Part shown: one piece after another, positions 49,881 to 63,897 of the stretch
Layout: every line of letters starts with the position of its first letter
How positions within the stretch are numbered: the first letter of the stretch is position 1
Assembly: GCF_901709675.1 (NCBI RefSeq)
Contig: NC_051105.1
Location: forward strand, 8,672,104 to 8,736,103
Reading direction: 5' to 3'
Source: Syngnathus acus
Taxonomy: Eukaryota; Chordata; Actinopteri; Syngnathiformes; Syngnathidae
Length of the DNA stretch: 64,000 nt
The notes under the pieces: generated by a model
Seen by the model: the letters and a program-made list of their open reading frames with translations, nothing else
Told to the model about the DNA's origin: nothing
Databases searched by the model: none
Program-made: the position numbers and the translations under genes

Positions 49881-50017
49881 CAGAGGTGTCTAAACTTTTT
49901 TATTCTTGGGTTGCAGACAGAAAAAAAATGTGAATAAGACAAATAGTTGAGGAGTTTAGGGGTGAGGGGTGGGGGGGTTCCTCTACCCTATATCCCACCA
50001 GACTAGATCCACCCCTG
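49881..50017. mobile_element. Possible small hAT-like remnant
   Basis: The left end cagaggtgtctaaacttttt and the reverse complement of the right end, caggggtggatctag, share a CAGRGGTG start typical of hAT terminal repeats. The similarity is short and no 8-bp duplication is seen. Confidence 0.25.
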
Positions 50018-51518
50018 GATTGAACAGCAACCAAATTTATTTTTGTATTAGATTTGAAACCAAATGACAAAATAATGAGTTGCTGTTTCATTTTTCGTTT
50101 GCCATTTGCAAATGGAAAGACTACAAAAATCATATGTTTCATATTTTTTTAAGTTTGTAAGATACTCTGCTTTATAAATCCCAATGTGCTTCTGCGCAGC
50201 CGTTTGAAGAAAATCATGATTGATTAACAGTTGCCAGTCTACACCTTTCTTACATTTGTTGCCGTGCTCTGCCGATATTTGTGTCTCACAAGATTCAATT
50301 GGACTTGCAAATCGATGCGGGTATTGATGGCTGTCAAATAAAACCCATTATGGTGAACAGATCTAATTCTTCATTTGGAATTGATTTCATTTTCAATGAC
50401 CCATGCACGTTCAGCGGAGCACACAAGCACCACAGTGACGTTTCGGCGGGTAGACGTTATTCATCACCAACAAAATGTCCCGTCCTCGCACTCCAATAAA
50501 AAGCAGAGTAATGACGCTTCTGTGGGCGCTGTCACCTCAACACTGCTTCATAAAGGATGACACAATTATACTTTACCAGCTCACCAAAAGTGCTGACATG
50601 AAAATCCAATATAAACTGTAGATGAGAGTGTTGGTATCTCGGAGTCCCAGCTTTGGACACGAACGCTTTTGCTTTAGGATGTTCCTCAACAAATATTCAC
50701 AACTGGCACTTTAGACTTTCAAAGAGGCAGTAGCAATTTTGTGTTAGATAGATCGATAGCTGTGCGCAACCGGATCGCAGAGCATAAAGCTGTGGTTATA
50801 TACGGTTTGTGTTTTGTACAGTATTCAATTCAGACTATTGATTCAAATTAATTCATGAATAATTATTTGGAATTTCCCTGCTCTACATTTGAACGTGTTT
50901 GCAAGTACGATCGAACGTCAAAAATATTTACTCCACATTGGTTTCCATAATCATGCACCTTTTGTGTCATGTGTAGAATAATCTTTCAAGCTTATATACG
51001 CCCAATGTGCACATCTCATTTCCCTTATAGAGACATTTCCCTGCAAACAGCATTCTAATGCCGCATTAGCATCACTCGGTCAGCTTGGTGCTTTTTTTTT
51101 TTTTTGGTCTCAAGTATGATGGATGACGGCATTAAAAGAGGGCCTAAACCTGAAATCTGGCTTTTTCCGAGACAGTCAAAGTGATGGCGCAGACAGCCGA
51201 GCACCACCGCCCTCCTGCTTGTTGCTTTCCGCTAGCAGACTATGGCAGCTTCTTAGCGGACGGCGGGAATTTTTCTTCTTTTTTTTTTCTTTATTATTCC
51301 TTTGAGAGACACATCTGGCCTTGGATAATCTCTCCTTCGTCTTTTCCCGCGTAATACATGCAAAGCCCTGCCATATGTAGTTCCCCGATTGTTCTTTTTT
51401 TCCACCCTCCTTGACGAGGTCAAAGACCGTATATCTACATGTTGACACGGTTTCTATTGTTTTCCATTCCTCCCTCGACACTAAATAGACTTAAGACACT
51501 GCCACAGTTGCATAACTG

Positions 51519-51533
51519 CCCCCCCCCCCCCCC
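51519..51533. repeat. Poly-C run (15)
   Basis: An uninterrupted run of 15 C, a place where sequencing length errors are likely. Confidence 0.9.
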
Positions 51534-52419
51534 GTTCATTCATTTACATTCTTGATGAAATAACAAGTAATGCATAGAGTCTAGCTGTCCAAATAACGGT
51601 TTGAGAAAGTAAATCAGGAGCAGATTGAGACTGAATAACATGCAATGTTAATGGTAATGGAATGTGGAGCCTGTAGCCGAAATGCCTCGCGCATGACAAA
51701 TATAATGCACCTGCAGTGGCTCACTTGTTTATTTATTAACAAAGGAATTGTCTGCTTCACTTTGCTATCACTGAGGCTTGACAGCTGCAGACTCCAGGTG
51801 ATGCATGAGCCAATATGTGGACTGGAGAGAGCTCAACGTCGCACATCAATATGAAAATCAGTTTCTGGCTGAAATAGCTCAGGGCAGTACATCCAGCTCC
51901 AAAAAGTGACTAATCTTTGGGTCATAAACCCTGCACAAGATGCCCGAGGTCTTTTTTTTCGAGAGACAGCATTCAGAAATGCCATCATTTTCCGTTCCAT
52001 GAGCCAAGGACCTCACTCCTTGCATTAGCAGATTTCTTTTAATAGTGTGTGAAATAGCAAGGTTGCCAGAAGAGCAAATAAAAGTGGGGAGGAAGAGGGG
52101 TAGTGTAAGGTGACCTTAGTCTCTGGAGCACCAGATTAAAAACTTCAAATGCTCTGCCAGAGGCTCTGCGAAAGAAACAAAAAGACCACAGGCACAATGT
52201 GACAGTGGATGAAGGTGGTTGCCAAATATCTTCTTCTTACAGAAAGGGATTAGACATTTCATAAGGCACTGGTAGTCCCATTGGTGCGTATATTAGTTTG
52301 CATATTATTGGCCAAATGTGTGTGTGCGCACGCACGTGTCTGTGCATGTGAGCACATTTTACATACATACATTTTGTGCATGTGAGTTCTTATGAGGAAC
52401 ACGTGAACTCAACATGCAC

Positions 52420-52422
<3 letters not shown>

Positions 52423-52464
<42 letters not shown>
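52423..52464. repeat. (TA)n microsatellite
   Basis: About 21 TA units, followed to about 52515 by further AT-only sequence. Confidence 0.9.
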
Positions 52465-52467
<3 letters not shown>

Positions 52468-53627
52468 GTATATATATAAAATAATATAATAATATATATA
52501 TTATATAATATATACACATATAATTGTTCATTATAGGTGAGCAGGCTTTGCACCAGTGTCTCCAGTGGCTTGATAATAACTCGGCTCTCTTAATTACAGA
52601 CTCAGCTTCCCGGAAAGAAAATGGCAAGCAAAAGATTTCACTCAAGAGGGAAGTGAAACAATGGTTCTCCAAATCCTTGAATGGATTTCTATCTCCAAAG
52701 CTCATGGTGGAGACAATTTGAATTGTTGCATTACCGGGTGCTTTAATTACTCTTGCATGACTTTAGTTGCAGTCCTTGACCTAGTTTAGATTCCTTATCA
52801 AAGACACCCATGCTCAGAAAAAAAATGATTACTTTTTAAACTTGTGGAAGCGAAAGGGGCAGACAAAAAGATGCTTTTGCAGAAATGCACAGAAGTGGAC
52901 ACAGCCCAACCAGTGTCATTTGGAAAGCAATAGCCCATTCTACGATGTGGCATCGAGTTGGCATCCTCGCAGCACTTACATTTCCTCTCCCGAACCAGAT
53001 GGCTGTGGAATTACACTTTTTTTTAATCTAAGGCATGGACTTCCTCAGGCTTGGGGAAATCTTCTTGGGATAGCCATTTTAGATTCATTTGTAGAGCAGA
53101 CATTCGGTTGCCCCAGGGGCGAATTTGACATAAAATCTCCTGAGTCCTCATGTTGACTGTGTGAAAAATGCCATCAATCTCAAACTTGTAGAGTTTGAGA
53201 GTACAAATAAATTCAGACTATGGTATACACACTGTACACTCAGCAGCCATAATATAAGTATGGCCAACAAACCACTGCAAGAGCTACATAAATTATATGA
53301 ATGTATGAATTATAATATAATGATATAATATTATATATATAATGACTGTATGAATATAATATGAATGTATGTATTGTTACATTTCAGCATGGCTAAGATG
53401 TAACATACATAAAATGTAAAATTTATTTCTACAGTTGGGATTAGACAGACTATTTTTGTGTGTGTCTGGAAAAAAACAAATATTTCTTCTCCTGTCATTA
53501 TCCCAGAATAAAAGGAAGGTCCAGCGGGTACCCGGTGCTCTTTTCGAATTGTGCATGCAACATCAAGCAATGCACTTAAAGGTTAATTGGAAAAATTATC
53601 TGTTGAGCTGAAAACAAATGGCGCCGG

Positions 53628-53641
53628 AGTCCCCCTGCTGG
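53628..53641 (-). promoter_or_regulatory. CTCF-like motif
   Basis: The minus strand reads ccagcagggggact, close to the CTCF core. It faces the plus-strand motif at 46468. Confidence 0.35.
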
Positions 53642-56600
53642 CAGACGAGTTAATCTATGGCAGGTTTCCTCGTTGGTCCACCTGCGATCCATCTCCGTCA
53701 CTCTGCTGACAGTCCCTGCAGGCTCCTGAGAGGATATGCCTCATCGCGCCACTGTGACTCGCCTGCTAATGAATACAGAGGAGCCCGGGACGTCCAGACG
53801 CGTACAAAATGCCTGGGCCGCTTAGATGATTCTCTGGCCGGATGTTGGCTCAAATGAAGCAGAACATGGCTGCTGGACCGGGAGCACAGACAGTGATGGG
53901 TCGGATGTTTGAAGATCATTCAATGAACCAAAACAGACCCCAGTGGAGAAAGGTTTATTATGGCAGATCAGGGTAGGCGGGGGTTGCGTGTAGATGAGAT
54001 TAATGCTGTAGTACAAAGAAGACGCCACAAATATTTTGCTTCTTAACCAAGGCAAAAGATCAGGACACAAGGTGCTGACAAACATCTTACATACTGTCCA
54101 GGAAGTCAAACACTAAATGATTCATTCTTGAAGGTGATAATTGCAAATATAAATTGCAAAAAGCCAGTTTAATGCTTGCACTCCGTCGCTGCTTCAATGA
54201 TTGCATCTGCTGCTGATGCTCACAGCAAGCCATTACAGAATCTTGAATCTTCATCCTTTCATTAGCGTACAACATATGAACAAATCGAATCTGAGTCACA
54301 GTCCTCAAACCTTTTTGAACCACATTGATTTCTAAATTTGGATTATCTTAAATTGTACAGTACATAAAAGCACATTGTTGCTGTTATTTCTATAGGTGAC
54401 ACGTTGAACAAGCTCATTACTAAACACAGTGAGTTTGGATGGAGTGAGGAGGATGCCATATGTTGGCAAATAGAGTCAGCAAAGTGAAAAACCACAGGGA
54501 ACCTGGATACCTGCAGGCATCTCGAGTGCATTTCAGTCTGTCACACTCATTTCTGCCTACGACGATTAGATTCAAATGAATAATGAGATTAATCTTGTGG
54601 GAAAAGTATCTTCTAGATACGCTTCTGTTGTTGCTTGAATGTGTTCTGATCACTTGTTATATATTTCTCATTCTGGCTTAAGGATCTGAGTCTGACCTGG
54701 CCCCGGCACAATGTGGTCGGGGGAAGAAAAAAAGAAGGGTCACTTTGGTGCAACTGGATGGCAGGAGGATGACATGGTTGGCTGGCTAAGACTGAGCAGG
54801 CACAACAAGGAAAATGAATCACACAACAAAGCAACTGCAAGACTGAGAAGCTGAGAGTGTTTCCAGGGAAGATGAGTTGCATTACATTACTACGTAATTT
54901 TAAAAAAATGTAATTAGTGTAATTTCATTTGTTTGTAATGGTACTCAACGCCGGTAATTACAAACTCAACGACTCTGCATTAAAACAGTCTTAATGGTCT
55001 AATTAGTTACGAGAGCCTCAAAATAAAAATCATGATGCAGTTTTTTACTACTGTAAACAAAACGCACTAAATATATCCAGTTAAATTTTAAAAAACAGAC
55101 TACATACGGACTGATTCTTTTGGATCAGATCCAAGTAGAATGAGAAGGTGTACCTAATGAAGTGGCTGGGGAGAGGATATTAATATACTATGGAAGTGGT
55201 ACTGTTTACAAAATTGGAAAAATAATTGCCATTGCCTCCAAACGCACTTAATCACTGCCATGTTCCATATGTTTATTGGCTCTTGATTCCAACGGTCACT
55301 CGGGAAAAAAGCTTAATAGAGCGTCAAGTAGGTAATAATGCAGCACTGCAGTATGTTTTATCAGTTTAGTCCATAATCATTGTCCTATGAGTGATAACAG
55401 TCACTTCATTTAGTTCCACATTGAGTTTGATAGGGCTCATTCACTGTGCTCCTCAAATCACATTATATTGTATGGAACACGCGGACTCGTCTCTGGCGTG
55501 ACGGCACCGGGCTGTGAAATCACGTCCCCCTTCATCAAAAGAGTTACGATCAGTCAAGATGGGCTCGTAACAAATAGGCGGCTTTGCGCTTTTATCAGCA
55601 ATGCCGTGACCCTCAATACTGTGACCTCATCATTAATATGGGAAGGCCGGATGATAGATCAAACGTATGGTTCAGTGGAGCATCCCTGGGCCAGAGCTGG
55701 CCTTGAATCGTTCATCACACCATCCCTGTAGGGACTTTATGACAGCCCCTCGGGAGAGAGAGAAAGAGAGAGAGAGAGAGGACGCTCTTGAGACTGTCAA
55801 ATTTGTTTTACTGCTTTTGATAATGGACCCCTTCAAAGATGATGTGAACAAAGGAATTTTCTGCGCCACAATGACATTCCCTCATGTTAATACAAGTAGA
55901 CTTTTATTCCATTTGGGTCAGGCTTAAGTCACATCATAAAACATTCATCAAACAGTCTGGGTTGTCATGTCCAAATCATTGAAACCAATTGACAACGACC
56001 GACTTGGCCTGTTGCCTCGTAGCTCAGAAATGGCGAGTAATTGGATTTATTCTGGTTTCAGGGGGTTTTAAAAAAGATGTAGGGGAGACGCCATTAACGT
56101 AGCAGGACAACAATGATTGGGTTAGATGACAATTCGGAAATCTAACCTCGGTACAACAAATTTAATTAGTACATCAAGAGTAGTTTAGTCATGATTAAGG
56201 AAGACCCACACAGATCCGTTTAAAAAGAAAATTAATAACACATCCGGAGAATGATACAATAGGAGCAGTGTCATCATTCCCAGAATTTATCACAATGTGT
56301 CTTGCAGCAGATTATGTAATATAATAATTATATGCTACAATCTCCGAGGGACAATTTCACTTAGCCTTTCCTTTTAGATCCATTTTAGAATTCTGATGTA
56401 ATTCACGCACTATACACACAAATGGGTTCCACAGCAAAACAGGCTTCGAGGGAGTGATAGCCTGAGGAAGTGTGATTGTGGCTGAAAGAACAAAAAACAT
56501 GGGCTCAAGTCAGTTGTTGAACTATAATTATGGTTTGTAAAAAGTGTCATATTTTCAAATTTATTCATAGAATGATTTGGAAATAATGCTAGTTCCTCTA

Positions 56601-59600
56601 CCGCCCAAATTGTCATTTGTGAGTTTGTTTTGTGTATTATTTGTGTGATTGCAGGAAGCTCTTCCGTCTTTTGACAATTTAGTTTCATCCAGATCACGTC
56701 TCTTGACTGATTTTACTTTCACAGATAACAAATGTTTTGGCCTTGCCAGCAGTTTTATGGTTCACGATTCCTATTCAACATTCCCTTTCAGTGATATAAG
56801 CTGTCTGTGGAAGCTTGATGTTGATGATGTCTACCAAAATAATGCACCAGTGGTACGGGAAATAGAAACACAAATCAAAACTACAGCAAAAAAAATCACT
56901 CTTTTACATTTTTCTCTTGTTTATTCAAGTTCATAAATGAATCAAGTGTATTTAGATTGTGTATTTATGCTGGTATCATATATTGCAATCAAAGTTGTAT
57001 TTTTTACTTCTAAGAATTTGTTTTAGCTTTTCAACAAAACAAATCTCTCTCTCTCTTATGGTGGCGGGTGCAGTAAGGGGTGCATTTTCACAGTCTGGCC
57101 CTCGGGGGCATGGATAAAACAAAAGTTGCCCATCGCCGCCATAGACCATTAAATATAGTTTAAGTATGCTACATACACAGATCATTAAATAATGAAAATG
57201 ATCGCTGACAGTGGCCAGTGGAAGAATTCAGCCGTACGTGTGTTGACTTTTAAACTTGTGGTCGGGAGTGGGGTCACTCCAGCTCAACTAATGTTTAATA
57301 TTGGTATTATTCATTTTAGATGGTTACTCAAGGCTGACAAATGTTGTTTATGTATACTTGGCACATTTGTTTCACAGGTTCAATCTGATATGGCTCACTT
57401 AGTTGGAAATACAACTGATGGAATGAAATATTTATGATTTTTCTCTTGACTATGACAGTGTGATTTATTATTGACAGATAACGTGTCCTCTCTACTGGAG
57501 TTGTGCACATGGTCAAAAGTAATTACTGATGTATTTAAATAGACATGAGTGTGTCTGAAAACACAATTATTGTTGTTGTATTTATTAATATTATTGTATT
57601 TATTAACATTGTATTTAATTTTATTATTATTATTATTTTCCCCTCCCAAAGTGTATTTTCTAGAAAATGCGATGCATTAATTTATTTCAGGATATCCTCC
57701 TTACGCTGTGTGATAAGAGGCTCCCATAAAGTGTCGGAACATGACACTCAACAGTAGTAGTAGGTTGATTTCACAAAGCCTTATAAGCTGTTTATGAGCT
57801 ATAAGCTGTCCCCAGCTGCTTATTTTGTGACCCCGAGTAGTGGCACAAAGGGAATACAAGTCGTATCACACTTTTGAACATGCTGTGTACATTTTGTATC
57901 GGCTTCCTCTCCTTCGTTATAATGGTGATTGATACTCGTATTGTTCTGGTAATGTATTAATTCCATCAATTCAATTTCGGAGCATGGTGAACGAGATTTT
58001 AGTGTGTCTGTCTGCCCATATTCCTAAAACATGTTAGGTTAACTGTAGATTCTAAATTTCCTGCCTATCCAAGCCGACTTTGGTAAGTCAATGACAAATT
58101 ATTTTCCACTCACAAAACATCCGAGACTAAGAGTTGTTGAGATTGCGAGCTGTGTTGTGTACACTTTAATTCCCAACCTGCAACCCATGCAGTGCAAAGG
58201 TGCCGTCTTCAGTAATCCCCACACTGAACACTTTAATGAAATGTGTAATAACGTTCCGTGTTGTACTCTTGCGTGTGATAAGGTTGCCCAGCGGGGCTGA
58301 CAAAGATAAATGGCAAGCGCTCTCATGTCACCCATCTGCACTTTACCAAGAGACACAATGTGCTAAAAGATATTTTCTTTGAAACCTTCCACACACAGAC
58401 TCCCAGTGTAAAAACGGATGAATATTAAAAGCTACCATTCACGTTCATTTTTTTTATTTTGACGATGACATGAAATTTCGACCGTGCAGACGTTTGCCTC
58501 TTTAATTACCATGTGAGGCCATTTCAAATGTCAGCCGGCATTACTGTCATCAAGCGACGGGACTCGACGTCTCGTGGGTACAGTTTGCTGCAGCAGACGT
58601 AACTCGGCTCCTGCAGGTAGCAGCTGACATGACTATTAGTCTTTCTTCAGCTACTCGCAGGTGTCACACTCGCCGGTGCACACTTGTCAGAGCTGCTCTG
58701 CGTGTTGTTTGAGGTGATTCATCTTCTTGCTAGCATCATTAACTTCCTAGTGGAAGGAGCGGCCGAGGGAGACTCTAAACAAGGATCCGTAAAGTTTCCT
58801 TGCCTCATCACCAGCGAGATTTTCTCTTCTGTAATCAGATTGAAAGTTGCGCTTCTTATAATATCGTATCCAAATCTCTGCTGTTTAACAAACAACAACA
58901 TCAAAACATCGCGGGCGCCATTGTACTTAGCATTTCCTCATTAAGCTAACGACTTTGTCTTTCTCCATTAATTGCTTCGTGTTAGTTCAAGTGCAGATAT
59001 TTGCAAAGCAAGTATTTACTCATTGTTTGCTTTATTTAGCCTTCTACATTTAATTAGCTACGTGTAAAGATCCGTCAAATTAACCTCTTTTCCACTACAT
59101 TACATCGACGCGTTGGAGTCTTATGTTTGCCCAAGATAGCGGTGTACAGTTTGCATCATGATGAATGAATACAAGATTGATGAAAGCCTCAAAAAGGTTC
59201 AAACGTATCATCAAATTTAGCTCATTAATGATACATACAATTCACATTTCTTGCCTCATTACATTTAACATTACAGTATACATCTTTAAAACTCTCCATT
59301 AAACTTTTTTATGGGGGTAAATTAACAGTGAATGAAACGTTAGATGTCCGTGATTGTTTTCTTCGAGGAGCAATAAAAAAACGAGTTCACCCCGTGACCT
59401 CTTCTCCAAAAGCTCACTCGGCTTTACAGGTACTTGATAACAAGTTATTATCCAGTACAGCGGCCCTCTGAGAGCTAGTGAAAAGTGGCAGAGTCGCCGC
59501 GTGCAGGGCTGTTATTAAGCTGCTGTATGGACTCTTAAGGAACGCCTTCGACAGTCCTTCAACCTTGAAGTGTTTTAGAAGGAAAGCACACGGCTTCAAA

Positions 59601-60361
59601 TTCACTTTTTTATGGTCAATCCATGACACATATTCATCTTGTAGCTATGGAGGAGATTCAGATCCGAATTCCATTCATGTAATATATTCCCATCCATCTT
59701 TTAGATGATGTGCTATTAGAATCTCATAGGAGAGTTCTTTTAATCCGCGACGCAATTTCGGGTTCTTGCAAAACTGCTAATGGGGATCTCGGCAATAATG
59801 GAAATATACTACACGGTATGTGTGTGGTGGAGTGAAATAGTTGTCGCTAAGAACACTCCCGTGAGGATTTCGGCTTCCATGTTCAATAATGCAACTCATA
59901 CAAGGCCATTTGTTTAGGATCAGTGTATACGTTGCAGGCGATTGAGCCGCCAAAACTCCTCCATGAACGTTTCCACTTGGTTAATGGGGTTAGAGGTGGC
60001 GGGTGCCCGTGCTAATAGGAAAAACAGTGAATCCGGGCACAGTTTCATCTCTTGTGTCTCCACTTGATTAGTTTAACAGCTCCTTTGATCTTTTGCTGCG
60101 ATTGAAGTGTTTAAGTGGAACGTGGCGGCGGGGGGAGCGGCGAAGCCCGAGAGCAGTCGCCGAGTAATGTGCCACCGCATGCCTATGAGGCACAACGTCT
60201 TAATGTCAGGGGGAAATTAAAACACTTTTCCATTACCGGGGCCCGTGAATCTTAATTCATTTGTCCACATGCAATACAAAGTAGGTGACAAGGTCAGTAA
60301 ATACCCACTGAATGAGATGTGAATGGTGACCTTTGAGAACAGGTTGAAATGAGTTGACTGC

Positions 60362-60363
<2 letters not shown>

Positions 60364-60394
<31 letters not shown>
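60364..60394. repeat. (GT)n microsatellite
   Basis: About 15 GT units. Confidence 0.9.
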
Positions 60395-60396
<2 letters not shown>

Positions 60397-61063
60397 GGCG
60401 TATGTACGTTTATGGTGTAGGTGAGAGTGTTTCAATATTCCATTTTTAGCAGCGCATTTTTCAGAGGTGGTTTGCATTGATTATTTCATGTACACTAGGC
60501 ATGGCCTGCTCATGTCTGTGTTGGTGGTATTTTAATCAGATAACAGTAGAAACTAAACAAGAAGTCCAAAAAAGATTTTTACAGACCATTCTGGGTAAAC
60601 TGACTGTTTCTATCCAAATGTTTAACAGGTTTAGCAGAATATAACAGATTAGGTCTAACAGTATTACGTTATATCTCTTCTAAACAGGTATTGCGTCTAT
60701 AAATAATTCTTGCTATTTCACATTCCAAGAATGTGTGATAGTTGTAGGAGAAAATTAATTCGATTATCATTTCAACCTTATTTACACAGTTGGCTTGAAT
60801 ATTCCCTAAAATATTTTTTTTGTTAGCTCAGCCCTCTTATAGCTATCATGGTTTTAGACTTTATATGACCTTTAGCCCATTTGCTATCCAATTATGATGG
60901 AATGAACGACACGGGTTGTTCAATGCAGAATTTGACCAAATTCCAAAAAGTACGCCTCAATTGCGTCAGCCCAGTGAGCAGGGATGACTCTGTGTTTTGA
61001 GGCTTTTTGCAATAGTTATTCCAAATGAATAATATATATATAAGAGCTGCAATTGTTGCCACA

Positions 61064-61083
61064 CAAACACACACACACACACA
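61064..61083. repeat. (AC)n microsatellite
   Basis: A short AC array with one interruption at its left end. Confidence 0.85.
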
Positions 61084-63524
61084 AATCTCAGTTGCCACTT
61101 CCAGCTGTGCCATTTTGCGAAGCGCCCATCAGCCGTCAAATGTCAGGAGCTTCAGAAGTCATAAGCTTGAAGTATCTTTGGAACACACAAACAATTTGCT
61201 AGCAGTAATGTTGTGTCAATACCGCCATGCACAAGACAGATGTGGTTATTATTTTGTCATTTCAACATTTCACATCAGTTGGAAAACCTCACAGATTCTG
61301 CTGTCCGGCGCCCGAATGTCAACTAATGAGGGACAGGTGGAAAAGAGCAGCGAATTTGTTACTGCTGACAGAAAGCACTGATGGATTCAGCAGCTGTTAA
61401 AATCCACAAACCAGCGGCGGCAGGAGGTATGGAGCACTGATCACCATGGGCTGCTTGACTAAAACCTTTTGCATACTCTGCACTCTGGAATGATCGCGGG
61501 TCAATTGCTGGACACGAACAAGGACAGACAAACATTCAAATTTTCAGTCATTATTAAATTAAATGTGCTTTGGTGGTAAAATTCAGCATTCATTTCAAAA
61601 ATGTCTCCAAATGATCACCTCATCCCACAGTGCGAAACTTTACTGAATTTCTCATTTGTGCTTTGTTGCTTCTTCTTGCTGTCTGAGTGAACACAAGCTT
61701 ACATCAGGAGAGATTATAAACCCCTTCCAATCACTCCAATTACATTTTCACCAAAGTGACTTTTGCCAGTCACCCAGCCGGGGATTTCTTTAGCCATCAA
61801 TTAGAAATGTCGCTTCTAATCTGAGTCAGCTTCCCAGACACTGGTCATTTCCCATTAGAGTCATTTTCCCCACAATCCCGTGGAGCGATAAACATCTCCG
61901 TGGCTCGATAGAGGAGACGTGGAGGAGACTGTAATTAAAGAGGTGCCATTTACTCTCAGTCAGGCCCTCTCAGAGATCTGAATCTGCAATTACCTTTTAG
62001 AAAATAGCATTGTCAGGACAAGAATCACATTAATAATGGCCTGCTTCTCTCTGGCACGTTACAGAATGCAATCATTTCCACTGAAGTTGCACTTATTTAT
62101 CGCTTAACTGGGGGGGGGGGCGACCAGCCACTTGACTGGTTCTCAATGTACACAGGAAGGAAGCAATCACGTGGGCGACTAGCTGTACAGGTAGGCTAAA
62201 CAGCATAATCCGAATCATTGTGATATCACGGATCGTAGTCTCCTTCTCTCCCTCCCTCTCCCCCTCCCTCATTCACGCAGCGAGTCAGCCCACCCATGTG
62301 TGACTTTGCACATACTTTATCAAGTACATAAGGACCATTTGCACAGAAGGCAATTAAAAGCTTTAGTGGTTCCTGCAGGCAAAGGGGTAGTTTGGAGGCC
62401 CCAGTCGACACATGAGCCAGCACCTTATTGGAGAGGGCTGGATTTGTGCAGCAAAATAGCTTCCATAATTTATACCAAATAGACTGTAGGTGGGGCGTGC
62501 GGGCCAAGACGAACGCATCTGCATTAATCAAAGTGAAATTACCCGGGACGTTGGCTAATTTGTAAAGGGGCCGCCTCACACCTGCCCAGAAAAGTGGAGG
62601 AAAATGAGTGACTAAACACTGCTAGAAAATGTGCTTGCTAAAATGGCAATAAAGAATGAAAGCGCCAGTTGGGTTTTATTCCTCATCCTGAGAAAAGTGA
62701 TGAATTGCAATCAACATGGATAAAAATTGGACTGATCCAGCGTGAGAGCAACCACGGTGCTTTAAACTGTCACCATCGTGCTTAATCTCCACAAATGAGC
62801 TCTACATAGTCCTCAATCTTTTCAACAATTATTTATAAATATTATATAGAAACAAATTTCTGAATTTACAGGTCACACGGTAAAAGTCGTCCGTAAACGT
62901 GACTCCTTGCTTTGCTCACAAATGCAAATGGATGCAGATTATCAAAGAGTGCGGGGAAATTAGTCTGGCGAAAGATAAGCATGTCCTTAAAACGACCATA
63001 TGCAAAAGTGGCGATAGGGAGGATTATCTTCTAATCAATCCACATGCCGTGATGGATAGAGGCCAATATCACAATGTCGTGATTTTTGTATTTATTAACT
63101 TTGGCAGCCCATTACATGTTTTCTTTTGCACCAACCCTTCACAATATCTGAATAATGTCAATAAACAGAGACGTTGAGGGCATTGTGGAGAACGTCTGGC
63201 CCTTCCTTGGCAGTCGGTGACCTTCCTAGTCTGTGTGGTATACGTGACTCTCGCTAGCCACTTTTTTTTTTTTTTTTCTTCTAGCATTCAGAAAGCCCGG
63301 CTGTCTTTATCGGTTCCCAGGATCAGCAGTTGCTCACGGACAGTCTCTCAGTAATGCATCCATACCGGGTATCTTTTCACTGCACCGCTATGTGCTTTGC
63401 AAATGCAATGTACAAGGAGAAAATACAAGAGAGTAAAGTTGGTTGCATTCCAACTGACTTCCAATTCAAGCTTTAAACACTGTAAAGGTACTTTTGTCTG
63501 TCTCATTGTGTTTATACTGAGATG

Positions 63525-63535
63525 TTTTTATTTTA
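63525..63535 (-). terminator. Candidate polyadenylation signal of the minus-strand GPCR
   Basis: The minus strand reads ATAAAATAAAAA, containing AATAAA, about 60 nt after the TAG of the putative GPCR exon. Its position supports a real 3' end but the hexamer alone is weak evidence. Confidence 0.35.
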
Positions 63536-63590
63536 TCCTTGCATGTGCTTGTCGATCTTATTGGCAATTAACTGCAAAATAAAAACATTT

Positions 63591-63897
63591 CTATTCATCG
63601 TCGTAGTAACCTTTAGACCACGAAACAGAATCCGCGTTGGCATAACAACAAGCTGAGTTCAAGAGTACAGTTTTAAGCTTTTGGTGATTATGCAGAATGA
63701 AATATGGAAAAACATTTGGACCCCTTCCTGTTCTGAGCTCTTTGTAAGTGTCGTACCATCGGCTTAATTGGATGAATTTCTCTCTTGACAAGGAAGTGTA
63801 CCCCCAGGCATAGATAAAAGACTTTCTAAACTCTCTTTTGTGCAGCGTGTAGATGAAAGGCCGAAAAAGACAGGAGCTTGTCAAAAAGCAGAAGCTC
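63591..63897 (-). CDS. Probable last exon of a rhodopsin-family GPCR (TM7, helix 8, tail)
   Basis: On the minus strand a pyrimidine-rich acceptor ending cacctgccag (63907-63898) opens a frame reading SFCFLTSSCLFRPFIYTLHK, then REFRKSFIYAW, and about 70 more residues to a TAG. The pattern of hydrophobic segment, xPFIYTL, then a basic amphipathic RExRKSF matches TM7 with the NPxxY position (here RPFIY) and helix 8 of class A receptors. The tail ends GYYDDE. In-frame codons upstream of the acceptor hit a stop, so an intron is inferred; the rest of the receptor is off the right edge. I cannot name the receptor. A pseudogene fragment is the main alternative. Confidence 0.5.

Larger units (their letters stand above)
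45881..63520. other. Intergenic region without recognisable gene
   Basis: About 17.6 kb between hnmt and the minus-strand GPCR exon. ORFs on both strands stay below about 120 codons, with no start/splice/family pattern I recognise, for example 48134-48406, 52409-52705 and 62226-62579. It holds simple repeats, CTCF-like motifs, one micro-retroposon insertion and a possible DNA-element remnant, each listed separately. Much of it is not repeat-like, so it could carry regulatory elements, but that cannot be shown here. SPOPL and NXPH2, the tetrapod neighbours as I recall, are not visible. Confidence 0.7.

Noticed and set aside
52409-52705. 98-codon minus ORF
   Set aside because: Half of it is the (TA)n microsatellite read as YIYIYI.
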